Assembly: GCF_009766005.1 (NCBI RefSeq)
Contig: NZ_LMUK01000009.1
Span: 44,944 to 108,943, forward strand
Origin: Bradyrhizobium sp. S69
Lineage (GTDB): Bacteria > Pseudomonadota > Alphaproteobacteria > Rhizobiales > Xanthobacteraceae
Direction: 5' to 3'
DNA length: 64,000 nt
Position 1 is the stretch's first letter. Every line of letters starts with the position of its first letter. Below the pieces are notes generated by a model. It did not search any database and was not told where the DNA came from. It was given only the letters and a program-made list of their open reading frames with translations. Position numbers and translations under genes: made by a program. Below, in pieces: positions 9,311 through 17,943 of this stretch.

Positions 9311-10660
9311 CTACGCTTGCAGCGGCATCGCGACAGCCGGATGCAGCGCGCCGTCGGAACTGTTGTCGATCGTGATGTTCTCCCTATAGGTCTCCGGACC
9401 GCACCAGATCGCGACCGCGGTGATCGCCGACAGCAGCGCCGCGTAGCAGGCGACCGGCCACCAGTTCCCGGACCATGCCACCAGCGCGGTCGCGACGAAC
9501 GGCGCCGGGCCGCCGGCCAGGATCGAGCCCAGTTCGCGCGCGAAGGCAAAGCCGGCAAATCGCCGCTGCGGCGGGAACAGTTCGGCAAAGTAGGCGGCTT
9601 GCGGGCCGAACATCGCCGCCGTCACCACCGCGCGCGCGATGATGAAGGCAGCCGCGATCCATATCCATTCGCGGGTCGCCACCATCCAGAAGAACGGATA
9701 AGCAAAGGCGATGCCGGTCAGCGCGCCGAACATGTAGACCGGCCGCCGGCCGATGCGGTCGGAGAGCGCCGCGAAACCCAGGATCGCGAACAGCTCGATG
9801 ACGAAAGCGAGCATCAGCGCGCTCAGCGCCTCGGATTTAGGTACGCCCAGCGTCGTAATCACATAGCTGAGGCCGAACACTGGAAAGAAATAGCCGAGAC
9901 CATTCTCGGCCATCCGGGCGCCCAGCACGACCAGGAAATTGCGCGGATGCCGGCGCAAGGCCTGCATGGCAGGATTGCGCTCGACCTTGCCGCGCGCCAG
10001 CACCGCTTCGGTGAAGACCGGGGTTTCCGCCACCCGCAGGCGCACGTAGATGCCGACGATGATCAAGAGGAAGCTCGCCAGGAACGGCAGCCGCCAGCCC
10101 CACGACATCAGATCCTCGCGCGGCAGCATGCCCACCAGCGCGAACGCGGCAGCGGCCAGCAGATTGCCGATCGAGACGCCCATCGGCGCGAAGCCGCCCC
10201 AGAAACCGCGGTGGCCCGACGGCGCGTTCTCGACCAGGAAGATCACCGCGCCGCCATATTCGGCCCCGGCGCCCAGTCCCTGCACCACGCGCATCGTGAC
10301 CAGCAGCAACGGCGCCCAATATCCGACCTCGGCGTAGGTCGGCAAAAAGCCGATCGCGGTGGTGCCGATGCCGATCATCAGGAGCGTCGCCACCAGCACC
10401 GGCTTGCGCCCGAACCGGTCGCCCATGATGCCGAACAGGATGCCGCCGAGCGGGCGCACCACGAAGCCGACGCCGAAGGTCAGGAACGACAGCAGCGTGC
10501 CGATCAGCGGATCGCTTTTCGGAAAGAACAGATCGCCGAACACCAGCGCCGCGGCGGTGCCGTACAGGAAGAAGTCGTACCATTCGAGCGCGGACCCGAT
10601 GCTGGCCGCCAGGATCACGCGCAGGCGCGGCAGCATGGAATTATCGGCGGTCTTCTCCAT
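9311..10660 (-). CDS. MFS transporter, metabolite:H+ symporter (MHS) type
   Basis: 449-residue carrier with twelve predicted membrane segments. The N-terminal ASIGSALEWYDFFLYGTAAA is the signature first segment of MHS-family proton symporters for carboxylates and osmolytes (such as ShiA, KgtP and ProP). The loop 2-3 motif is GDRFGRKP and the loop 8-9 counterpart is SDRIGRRPVY. Its place between the dioxygenase-like gene and the dehydrogenase suggests that it imports the substrate of this pathway. The gap to the upstream dioxygenase is 84 bases and to the downstream dehydrogenase 166 bases. Confidence 0.92.
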   Translation of the reverse strand: MEKTADNSMLPRLRVILAASIGSALEWYDFFLYGTAAALVFGDLFFPKSDPLIGTLLSFLTFGVGFVVRPLGGILFGIMGDRFGRKPVLVATLLMIGIGTTAIGFLPTYAEVGYWAPLLLVTMRVVQGLGAGAEYGGAVIFLVENAPSGHRGFWGGFAPMGVSIGNLLAAAAFALVGMLPREDLMSWGWRLPFLASFLLIIVGIYVRLRVAETPVFTEAVLARGKVERNPAMQALRRHPRNFLVVLGARMAENGLGYFFPVFGLSYVITTLGVPKSEALSALMLAFVIELFAILGFAALSDRIGRRPVYMFGALTGIAFAYPFFWMVATREWIWIAAAFIIARAVVTAAMFGPQAAYFAELFPPQRRFAGFAFARELGSILAGGPAPFVATALVAWSGNWWPVACYAALLSAITAVAIWCGPETYRENITIDNSSDGALHPAVAMPLQA

Positions 10661-10744
10661 CAGCGCTTCCCCGGGTGATTCTTCTTGTCATTATTGTTCT
10701 GTTCGCGATCGTCACCGCCCGTGCCACGCACGGACGCATCGTCA

Positions 10745-11629
10745 TCAGGCGGCGCGGGTGAAGTAGGATTTCTTCGCCGCGGACTGCGTCTCGTAGATCG
10801 ATCCCTGCCGCTTCGCCGGCGGCAGCGGCAGGCGCACCGGGACATCGGTCATGCGCGGCGCCACGACTGGATCGCCCGACAACAAGCGGCTGTTGAATTC
10901 GTCGAAATCCTTCACGCCCATCAGCGGCCAGGCGTCGCTCGCCGCGACTTCATAGAGCAGCAAATTGCGCGGACGGTCCGAGGTGTTGGTGGCCGATCCG
11001 TGCAACGCGCGGACGTGATGGAACGACATGCTGCCGGCCCGGCCGATGCACGGCATTGCGCGATCGATTTCGTTCCTGATGAGATCAGGATCGATCAGCC
11101 CCGCGAAGCAGCCGTCATCGCCGTGATGATTCCAGACTTCGCCGGTGTGGGTGACCGGCGTCACCAGCATCGGGCCGTTGCTGAGGTCGCAATCGTCCAG
11201 CAGCACCCCGATCGCGAGCAAATCGTCATTGGTGTGTGGATAGAACGCCCAGTCCTGATGCCATTCCACCGGCGAGCCATAGCGCGCCGACTTCATGTTG
11301 AGCTTGGAGCCGTGCAGCCGCAGGCCGGGACCGATCAATTTAGTCAGAATGTCGAGCACCGCGGGGCGGCGCACGATGTCGTCGAAGATCGCGTGCACCT
11401 TGTGCGGAGCCTTGATGCGGCGGACCCGGGGTTCGCCTGCGGTATGGCCCGGCTCAAGATCATAGATTTCGGTGTGTTCCAGCGTGCCGGCCGATCCCGC
11501 CACCAGTTCCGCGATCACCGAGCGCACTTCGGCTAGGGTTTGCCGATCCAGCACCTCTGGCACCACGATCACGCCGTCGCGCTGGTAGGCCTGCACATCC
11601 TGCTCTGAAATCATTCCTCGGGTTCCCAT
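10745..11629 (-). CDS. Phytanoyl-CoA dioxygenase (PhyH) family protein
   Basis: 294-residue Fe(II)/2-oxoglutarate-dependent dioxygenase-like protein. The iron-binding motif is visible as HQDWAFYPHTNDD (HxD), with the distal histidine in VRALHGSATNTSDRPR, where the arginine would bind 2-oxoglutarate. The N-terminus SEQDVQAYQRDGVIVVPEV is typical of the family. The likely role is hydroxylation of a small organic acid or related compound; the substrate is unknown. It is the first gene of the minus-strand catabolic run and is divergent from a LacI-type regulator, with one operator-like site over its start codon and another just upstream. ATG at 11614 is an alternative start but has a poor ribosome-site spacing. 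Confidence 0.9.
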   Translation of the reverse strand: MGTRGMISEQDVQAYQRDGVIVVPEVLDRQTLAEVRSVIAELVAGSAGTLEHTEIYDLEPGHTAGEPRVRRIKAPHKVHAIFDDIVRRPAVLDILTKLIGPGLRLHGSKLNMKSARYGSPVEWHQDWAFYPHTNDDLLAIGVLLDDCDLSNGPMLVTPVTHTGEVWNHHGDDGCFAGLIDPDLIRNEIDRAMPCIGRAGSMSFHHVRALHGSATNTSDRPRNLLLYEVAASDAWPLMGVKDFDEFNSRLLSGDPVVAPRMTDVPVRLPLPPAKRQGSIYETQSAAKKSYFTRAA

Positions 11630-11644
11630 GATCGCGCTGCCATT
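11627..11644. promoter_or_regulatory. Second, degenerate LacI-type operator over the dioxygenase start codon
   Basis: CATGATCGCGCTGCCATT matches the neighbouring 18-bp palindrome at 14 of 18 positions and lies exactly 21 bp from it, two helical turns away on the same DNA face. It overlaps the start codon of the PhyH-like gene. Its function as an operator is inferred. Confidence 0.5.
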
Positions 11645-11647
11645 AAC

Positions 11648-11665
11648 TATGATAGCGCTGTCATA
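11648..11665. promoter_or_regulatory. LacI-family operator between dioxygenase and regulator genes
   Basis: TATGATAGCGCTGTCATA is an 18-bp palindrome with one mismatched pair and a central CG step (AGCGCT), the usual design of LacI/GntR-family operators. It lies in the 89-bp divergent gap, 19 bp upstream of the PhyH-like start and 54 bp upstream of the regulator gene, so it could control both. Confidence 0.7.
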
Positions 11666-11718
11666 AGTGTGATCAAGCTAGATCGTGCAATCCTGACCTG
11701 CGTTCCTATTTATGCTGC

Positions 11719-12735
11719 ATGAGCACAGTTGAGACCGCCGCGCCGCACTCTGTGGAACCGCATTCCGCGCCAACGCTATCCGCCGTGGCCAAACTGGCGG
11801 GGGTGTCGTCCATCACCGTGAGCAGGGTGGTGCGGCTGCCCAATCTTGTCGCTCCGGAAACCCGGACCCGGGTCGAGGCCGCGATGCGGGAACTCGGCTA
11901 TGTGCCGAACCAGCTCGCGGGCGCGCTGGCGAGCGGCGCGCGCACCCGTTCGGTCGGCGTATTGGTGCCGACGATCGCCAATTCGATCTTCGCCGACACC
12001 GTGCAGGGCCTGTCCGACGAGTTGGAACCGCTAGGCTACACCGTGCTGCTGGCGCAGACGCATTACGAGCCGATGCGGGAAAATCGCGTGCTGGCCGCGC
12101 TGCTGTCGCGCCGCCCGGAAGCGATCATCATGGTGGGCTCGCCCGCGACGGAAGATGGCGCACACCTGCTGCGCCGCGCCGGCATTCCGATCGTGGAGAC
12201 CTGGGAGATGCCGGAAGCTCCGATCGATGCGGTTGCCGGCTTCGATAATTATGAGGCCGGTTGCACCGTCGCGCGCTATCTGGTGGCGCAGGGCCGGCAG
12301 AGCCTGGCGTTCATCGGCGGCGACGATCCGCGCGCGACGCAGCGCTGGAATGGATTCAGCGACACCGCGCGGCAGGCCGGCCTCCAGCCGCCGCGCCGGC
12401 TGTTCCTGGATCGCCACGCCTCGGGTAGCCTGGTTGCGCTGCCGGATTTGCCGGGCGTCGACGCGGTGTTCGCTGCCAATGACGCGCTTGCCATCGGCTT
12501 CATGTCGGCGCTGCGCGGCGCCGGGCTATTGCGAAATGGCCCGGCCTCGGTACAGCCGGTTGCCGTGATTGGTCTCGGCGATCTCGAAATGGGCCGGCTG
12601 ATCGCGCCGAGCCTTTCCACCCTGCGCGTGCACGGCGACGCCATCGGCCGCACCGCCGCAAAATTGATGCTGACCCGCGACGGGCCGCGCCATGTCGATC
12701 TCGGCTTTGAATTGGTGCTGCGCGATAGCGGTTGA
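11719..12735 (+). CDS. LacI-family transcriptional regulator
   Basis: 338-residue repressor-type regulator. The N-terminal helix-turn-helix reads LSAVAKLAGVSSITVSRVV (about residues 20-38), followed by a hinge helix region PNQLAGALASG. The rest is a periplasmic-binding-protein-like sensor domain opening with RSVGVLVPTIANSIFADTV. The pattern is closest to GntR (gluconate)-type LacI proteins. It is transcribed away from the PhyH-like/MFS/dehydrogenase/ligase run and very likely controls it through the two palindromic sites in the shared upstream region. No clear ribosome site precedes the ATG. The effector is unknown, presumably the substrate or an intermediate of the pathway. Confidence 0.92.
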   Translation: MSTVETAAPHSVEPHSAPTLSAVAKLAGVSSITVSRVVRLPNLVAPETRTRVEAAMRELGYVPNQLAGALASGARTRSVGVLVPTIANSIFADTVQGLSDELEPLGYTVLLAQTHYEPMRENRVLAALLSRRPEAIIMVGSPATEDGAHLLRRAGIPIVETWEMPEAPIDAVAGFDNYEAGCTVARYLVAQGRQSLAFIGGDDPRATQRWNGFSDTARQAGLQPPRRLFLDRHASGSLVALPDLPGVDAVFAANDALAIGFMSALRGAGLLRNGPASVQPVAVIGLGDLEMGRLIAPSLSTLRVHGDAIGRTAAKLMLTRDGPRHVDLGFELVLRDSG

Positions 12736-12801
12736 AGGCAGACTCACGCGCCGTTCGGCTTGAAACCACTTCTGTCCTTGCCAGTTTCAATGATGTAGCA
12801 G

Positions 12802-14511
12802 TTGCTGGATTCGCCCACTCGACTGAGGCGCTTTAGCTCCATGCTTCTGACCCTGATATCGTTGGCGGCCATCGGTGTCATCGTGCTGGCGGAACGCAGC
12901 GTCGAGCACCTGCTGTTCGCGCTCGCGGCGTTATGTTGCAGCGCGGCCGTATTCTTGTTGGTGGTTGCCGATTTGGATCGTGCGATCCTGCTGGCCAGCG
13001 TGCTGGCCGCGGCCATCACTGCGGCATCAACGATCAAATATAATCACAGCGCGCTTAAGCTGATCGTGACTGATCTGCCCCTGGTGTTCGCGGGTACGGT
13101 TCCGTTCTTTATCGTGCAGTACCCGCGTGCGGTGCTCGCCGTCGTGGCTGGAATTGCCGCGTTTGCGTTGGCTGCCATCGCGGCCCTGACCTATGGGGCC
13201 GGATCGGTGGTTGAGCCGGGAGCCCGCGTCTTCCTGTTTGGTCTTGCATTGGCTTTGGTTGCGGCAGCCCACAGGATCAGCGGCGGCACGGTTTCGTTCC
13301 AACGCATCGCGGCTCAGCGGCGGTGCTTTTACTCGAGCTTCATGGCCTCGCTGATCGACCCGTATTGCTGGCGGCAATTCGGCGGGTTGGCTCTGAGTGA
13401 TATCTCGAATGATCCGTTACCGTTGCTGGCGGCCGTACCGGCCCGCACCATCGACTATCCCGACATCATCATCATCCAGCACGAATCGATCTTCGATCCC
13501 CGTATTTTCGGACTGCCTGTCGATCCCATGGTCGAGGAGTTTCTATCGCCAAGCCAAGGCCTGCATGGCACCCTCAACGTCGACATTTTTGGCGGAGGTT
13601 CGTGGCAATCCGAATTCAGCCTGCTGACCGGGCTTTCAAGTGCAAGCTTCGGTTCGAGTGCCTATTACCTCTTCAAGCAGGGCGCGGGCCGGTTCCACAA
13701 CAGCCTTCCGCATTCGTTGGCCGCGCTCGGCTACAGGACCATGCTGACGTCGAGCTGCCGTCGCAGTTTCCTCGACTACGATCAGTTTTATCGTTCGATT
13801 GGCATTAACGAACGCATCTTCGCGGACGATTTTCCTCCTCCGTTCGATGTTCGCCAATTCGAGACCACAAATTCCGATGCATTTTTTCTGGAGGCAGCGC
13901 TGGCGGCGCATACCAAGGATATGGCCAACGACCCGGCGCCTCGTTTTCTGTACGCGCTGACCAACTTCAACCATGGCCCTCACAGCCGAAGGCTGGTGGC
14001 GCCGGGACAGTTCGAGAGCGAACGCGCCTTTGCCGCATCGAGCCTGCCCGATCCGCACTATGCCGAATACTACGCCAGACTGGCGGAGACGGCCTCGACC
14101 TGGAAAAGGCTCAAGTCTGAGCTGGCCACTAATTTTCCCGAGCGGCCGATGCTCATTGTGCACTATGGGGATCATCAACCGGTATTGACGGGGCAGATCG
14201 ATCGGCAGCTCAAGCTACCAAGCGATGAGCGGCGCGCGTTCCGCACATTTTATGCCATGGAGACCCTGAATATCGCGGATCGCTTTGTTCCCTCGTCGGG
14301 CACGGACCTCGATATCGCTTTTCTCGGGACTGTCGCCCTGCAGCAAGCGGGCCTGCCGCTCGATCCGATATTTGCCACCCGCGCCAGCCTGCTGGACCAT
14401 TGCCGGGAGACCTACTTTGCGTCGCCCTCCGAGCGAAAACGCCGATTCCACCGTACGCTTGTGGATCTGGGGATGATCGACATGGCGTCGAGCGTTCAGC
14501 GTGGCCGCTAG
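12802..14511 (+). CDS. LTA synthase-like membrane-bound sulfatase-fold protein
   Basis: 569-residue inner-membrane protein with about five N-terminal hydrophobic segments (to about residue 160) and a large extracytoplasmic alkaline-phosphatase/sulfatase-fold domain. The first metal motif is IIIIQHESIFD, the nucleophile region DIFGGGSWQSEFSLLTGL, and the distal metal site LIVHYGDHQPVL. LtaS and OpgB-type enzymes of this fold move glycerol-phosphate from lipids to glycans; phosphatases and phosphoethanolamine transferases are relatives. Where LtaS uses a threonine nucleophile, this protein appears to have a serine (GGSWQSE). The TTG start at 12802 adds positive residues before segment 1; ATG at 12841 is a real alternative. 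It stands alone and converges on an acyl-CoA dehydrogenase gene. Confidence 0.8.
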   Translation: MLDSPTRLRRFSSMLLTLISLAAIGVIVLAERSVEHLLFALAALCCSAAVFLLVVADLDRAILLASVLAAAITAASTIKYNHSALKLIVTDLPLVFAGTVPFFIVQYPRAVLAVVAGIAAFALAAIAALTYGAGSVVEPGARVFLFGLALALVAAAHRISGGTVSFQRIAAQRRCFYSSFMASLIDPYCWRQFGGLALSDISNDPLPLLAAVPARTIDYPDIIIIQHESIFDPRIFGLPVDPMVEEFLSPSQGLHGTLNVDIFGGGSWQSEFSLLTGLSSASFGSSAYYLFKQGAGRFHNSLPHSLAALGYRTMLTSSCRRSFLDYDQFYRSIGINERIFADDFPPPFDVRQFETTNSDAFFLEAALAAHTKDMANDPAPRFLYALTNFNHGPHSRRLVAPGQFESERAFAASSLPDPHYAEYYARLAETASTWKRLKSELATNFPERPMLIVHYGDHQPVLTGQIDRQLKLPSDERRAFRTFYAMETLNIADRFVPSSGTDLDIAFLGTVALQQAGLPLDPIFATRASLLDHCRETYFASPSERKRRFHRTLVDLGMIDMASSVQRGR

Positions 14512-14539
14512 GACCGACGAATAGTCCGTTCCGTTTTTT
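14511..14539 (+). terminator. Possible weak terminator between convergent genes
   Basis: GGAC ... GTCC (14511-14514 / 14524-14527) followed by a run of six T at 14534-14539, in the 41-base gap between the LTA-synthase-like gene and the convergent acyl-CoA dehydrogenase gene. The stem is short, so this is tentative. Confidence 0.3.
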
Positions 14540-14552
14540 CGCTCGGTGCAGT

Positions 14553-16328
14553 TCAGTTTCCAAGAAGTCCCGCGATCTCGTCGATCGAAACGTTGCGCTC
14601 CGACAACAAGATGTCCGTCGCCGCGTGCTCCCATTTTGCTTCGTGATCGTCCAGCGGATCTCGCGCGCTCAAGCGATGATCGAGGATCATCCGCGCAACC
14701 AACGCCCGGCGTGCATCGGTGTCCGGCTGGGCCGCCTCGGAGGTCATGAGGATGGCGCTGGTGACGTGGTACAGCGCGCTTGCCGCCTGCCGCGCGCGAT
14801 CTTCCAGCGCGGGTTCGGCCGCGACACGTTCGGCAAAGTCCAGCGTCCGGGCTAGCGCCTGCTGTAACCGATCGCGGAATGCCGCCGGGATCGCGGTCGC
14901 CTCATGCAACAGTTTTGTAAGCTCGGTCTGCAGTGCCTTGTGCGCGTGCATCTTGCCGACCGCGCGCGTGATGATATCGAGCGCGTTGATGTTGCTGGTG
15001 CCCTCCCAGAGCACGCCGATATGGGCGTCGCGGACCAGCCGGGCATTGACCCATTCCTCGATGTAGCCGTTGCCGCCACGCACTTCCATCGCGCCGGTGG
15101 CGACCGGAATGTTGTCGCGGCAGGCGCGGAATTTCAACAGCGGCGTCAGGATGCGCAACAGGCTCTCGGCTTGCTTTGAACCGGCATTGGCGCGATCCAT
15201 CGCGTGCGCGGCGAACAGGAACATCGAGAGCGCCTGCTCCGTCGGTACCATGATTTTCACAAGCTGGCGGCGGAGCAGGGGATAGTCGATAATGCCGTGG
15301 CCGAACGCCGAACGTGTCCGCGCACAGACCATGGCCTCGTTGACGCAGCGCCGCATCATCGCGGCGGCGCGCACGCCGTGCGAAAGCCGTGACAAATTGA
15401 CCTGTTCCATCATCTGTTTCAGCCCAGCGTCGACATCGCCGACCAGATAGGCCACCGCACCTTCCAGCAGAATCTCGCCGCTCGCCATCGAACGGGTGCC
15501 GAGCTTGTCCTTGAGCCGAACGACGCGATAGGCGTTGCGGCTTCCGTCCTTCAAGCGCCGGGGCAGCGCGAACAGCGCAAGCCCCTTGGTTCCGGCGGCC
15601 GCGCCTTCGGGCCGCGCCAGCATCAAGGCGATGTCGGCATCGGCATGCGAGCAGAACCATTTATCGCCATAGAGCCGCCATTCGCCGTCCTGGTGGCGGG
15701 CGATCGTCTCGATCGCGCCGACATCGGAACCGCCGGCCCGTTCGGTCATGAACTGGGTGCCCTTCCACAGCGTCGCGGGATCGTCCGACAGCATCTTCGG
15801 CAGCAGATATTCCTTCAGCTCGGTGCTGGCGAATTTTCGGATCAGATGGATCGAGGTGTCGGTGACGCTGATCGGGCACATCAGCCCGAACTCGGCCTGC
15901 ACGAACAGATATTGCAGCGCGTATTTGGCGACCGCCGGCAGCGGACGATCCATGCCGAGCGCCCCGGCGCGGTGGCTCATGGCGTGGAACTGAAAATCCC
16001 CGAACGCGATATGCTCCATCTCGCGATAGGACGAATGATAGTCGATCCAGTCTTCGTCGCGACCGAAGCGATCGCGCGGATTCAGCACCGGCGGATGCTT
16101 GTCGGCGGCCCGCGCCAGCTGATCGAGCCGGCCGCCGGCCAATTCGCCGAGGCGATGGAAATGCGGCTCCAGCCGAGCGAAATCACCCGGCGCAAGATAA
16201 AGCCGGATCAGGTCGCGCAGGCCGCGGTCGATGGCGTAGAAATTTTCACCTGAGCAGTCGAGCGCGAGATGATCGGGGCCTTGCGCCGTGGCGGTGCCGA
16301 GCGATTTTGCAGCGTGAGGTGCGTGCAT
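14553..16328 (-). CDS. Acyl-CoA dehydrogenase, AidB-like subgroup
   Basis: 591-residue FAD-dependent acyl-CoA dehydrogenase, longer than the usual 380-400 residues, as in AidB and related proteins. The motif TQFMTERAGGSDVGA closely resembles the AidB flavin-loop motif, and GAMEVRGGNGYIEEWVNARL is the characteristic C-terminal segment near the active site, followed by RDAHIGVLWEGTSNI. The start at 16328 is chosen because GAGG lies six bases upstream; an extension to 16379 lacks one. It could oxidise a branched or unusual acyl-CoA, or have an AidB-like protective role; sequence alone does not decide. It is divergent from the RND pump genes. Confidence 0.88.
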   Translation of the reverse strand: MHAPHAAKSLGTATAQGPDHLALDCSGENFYAIDRGLRDLIRLYLAPGDFARLEPHFHRLGELAGGRLDQLARAADKHPPVLNPRDRFGRDEDWIDYHSSYREMEHIAFGDFQFHAMSHRAGALGMDRPLPAVAKYALQYLFVQAEFGLMCPISVTDTSIHLIRKFASTELKEYLLPKMLSDDPATLWKGTQFMTERAGGSDVGAIETIARHQDGEWRLYGDKWFCSHADADIALMLARPEGAAAGTKGLALFALPRRLKDGSRNAYRVVRLKDKLGTRSMASGEILLEGAVAYLVGDVDAGLKQMMEQVNLSRLSHGVRAAAMMRRCVNEAMVCARTRSAFGHGIIDYPLLRRQLVKIMVPTEQALSMFLFAAHAMDRANAGSKQAESLLRILTPLLKFRACRDNIPVATGAMEVRGGNGYIEEWVNARLVRDAHIGVLWEGTSNINALDIITRAVGKMHAHKALQTELTKLLHEATAIPAAFRDRLQQALARTLDFAERVAAEPALEDRARQAASALYHVTSAILMTSEAAQPDTDARRALVARMILDHRLSARDPLDDHEAKWEHAATDILLSERNVSIDEIAGLLGN

Positions 16329-16725
16329 GACTGACCTCGTTTCAGATCTCCGGGCGGTCCGTGATACGTCCCCTTGCAAGACGCATCACGACCGTAGTGC
16401 CTGTTGAATATCGCCTTCCCGCCGTCACCTGCAACATGATTGAGCCGCGACGCTGCGGCTGCGCGCAATCGCCGGGCCATGACATGCGGTTAAATAGCCG
16501 CGGGATCGATAAACCATGAATCGACAGCTCAGGCGGCGCAGCATGAATCGTCCATTTCGAGACCGCGAAGGCCGGCCGCGCTGGCCTGTACGAGCATAGT
16601 GTGAAACGCAGCGCTCGAACTAATAAAATATTTTGCTTGATCCGGGCAGATAGTCTGGCCTTTGATCTCACCTTGGTCCAGCCGCTGGGGCGGCGGCCGG
16701 TTTGATGATTGCGGAGGAGATAGCA
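16329..16725. other. Divergent intergenic region, acyl-CoA dehydrogenase / RND pump
   Basis: 397 bases without a convincing gene. Frames here are short and have no ribosome sites. An AT-rich patch at about 16618-16640 (AATAAAATATTTTGCTTG) is the best candidate for a promoter serving the efflux genes. No repressor gene or clear operator palindrome was found. Confidence 0.4.
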
Positions 16726-17943
16726 TTGGGCGCCGCTCTGACATCAAAGAGTGTGACATCAAGGAAGTTGGCTCACACGATCACGTTCAGGCTCGCTTCA
16801 CGCCGCGGCCTCGGATCTTTGGCCGTTCTCCTCGCGGTCGGCCTGGCGGGCTGCAGCGAAAAGCCGGCGCCGCAGGCCGCTGCCGCGCCGCCGGTCACCG
16901 TCGCCCAGCCGGTCAAGCGCACCGTCACCGATTGGGATGAGTTCACCGGCCGCTTCGAGGCGGTCGAGGAAGTGCAGGTCCGCGCCCGGGTCGGCGGCTT
17001 TGTCACCAATGTCGAGTTCAAGGACGGCGACATGGTTCACACCGGCGACCTGCTCTACATCATCGACCCGCGTCCGTTCGAAGCCGTCTCGACCCAGGCA
17101 GATGGCCAGCTTGCGGACGCGCGAGCCAAGGCGGAACTCGCCAAGCGCGAGCTCGATCGCGGGTTGAGCCTGGTCCAGACCAGTGCGGTCTCCGAACAGG
17201 TCGTCGACCAACGTCGCCAGGCTCTGCAGGCTGCGCATGCCGCCGAGACCGTCGCCGAAGGCGCGCTGAAGGCAGCCCAGCTCAACGTCGAGTTCACGCA
17301 TGTGGTGGCGCCGCTCGTAGGGCGGGTCAGCCGCCATCTCGTCAGTGTCGGCAATCTTGTGAGCGGTAGCGACAATGGCACCTCGACCCTGCTCACCACG
17401 ATCGTCTCGCTGGACCCGATCTACATCTATTTCGACGTGGACGAGGCGACTTATCTGAAGAACAACAAGCTCTGGTTCGAGGGCAAGCGGCCAAGTTCAC
17501 GCGATACCGCCAATCCGGTCGAGGTGGCACTGACCGGGGAGACCAAGCCATCGCATGACGGCCACATGGATTTCATCGATAATCGGCTGGACGTCTCTAC
17601 CGGCACGTTGCGCAGCCGCGCGGTGATTGCAAACCATGATCTGTCGATCCTGCCCGGCCAGTTCGGCCGCGTCCGGCTGATCGCAAGCTCGCCCTATGAA
17701 GCGCTGCTGTTGCCGGACACGGCGATTGCTACCGACCAATCGCGCAAGATCGTGTTCGTGGTCAAGAACGACGACACCGTCGAGGCTCGCGCGGTCGTGC
17801 TGGGTCCGCTCGATGACGGCCTCAGGGTTATCAAGGAGGGCCTGGAGCCGGACGACAAGGTCATCGTCGACGGCATCCAGCGCGCCCGCGTCGGCGCCAA
17901 GGTCAGCCCGCACATGGCGGCGAGCGGCGGCGGCAAGCCATGA
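16726..17943 (+). CDS. RND efflux periplasmic adaptor (membrane fusion protein)
   Basis: 405-residue lipoprotein of the AcrA/MexE type linking an RND pump to an outer-membrane channel. The TTG start at 16726 is chosen because GGAGGAG lies six bases upstream; an in-frame ATG at 16705 lies before that site. The N-terminal region is positively charged and is followed by a hydrophobic stretch and the lipobox VGLAGC (mature Cys about residue 43), then a linker rich in Pro/Ala. Lipoyl-like halves flank a coiled-coil hairpin (about 115-190); VRARVGGFVTNVEFKDGDMV and IIDPRPFEA are family hallmarks. It overlaps the pump gene by four bases, so the two are translationally coupled. Confidence 0.92.
   Translation: MGAALTSKSVTSRKLAHTITFRLASRRGLGSLAVLLAVGLAGCSEKPAPQAAAAPPVTVAQPVKRTVTDWDEFTGRFEAVEEVQVRARVGGFVTNVEFKDGDMVHTGDLLYIIDPRPFEAVSTQADGQLADARAKAELAKRELDRGLSLVQTSAVSEQVVDQRRQALQAAHAAETVAEGALKAAQLNVEFTHVVAPLVGRVSRHLVSVGNLVSGSDNGTSTLLTTIVSLDPIYIYFDVDEATYLKNNKLWFEGKRPSSRDTANPVEVALTGETKPSHDGHMDFIDNRLDVSTGTLRSRAVIANHDLSILPGQFGRVRLIASSPYEALLLPDTAIATDQSRKIVFVVKNDDTVEARAVVLGPLDDGLRVIKEGLEPDDKVIVDGIQRARVGAKVSPHMAASGGGKP

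Noticed and set aside
8543..10678. 711-codon plus-strand frame
   Set aside because: Antisense shadow spanning the dehydrogenase and MFS genes; no domain or start signal.
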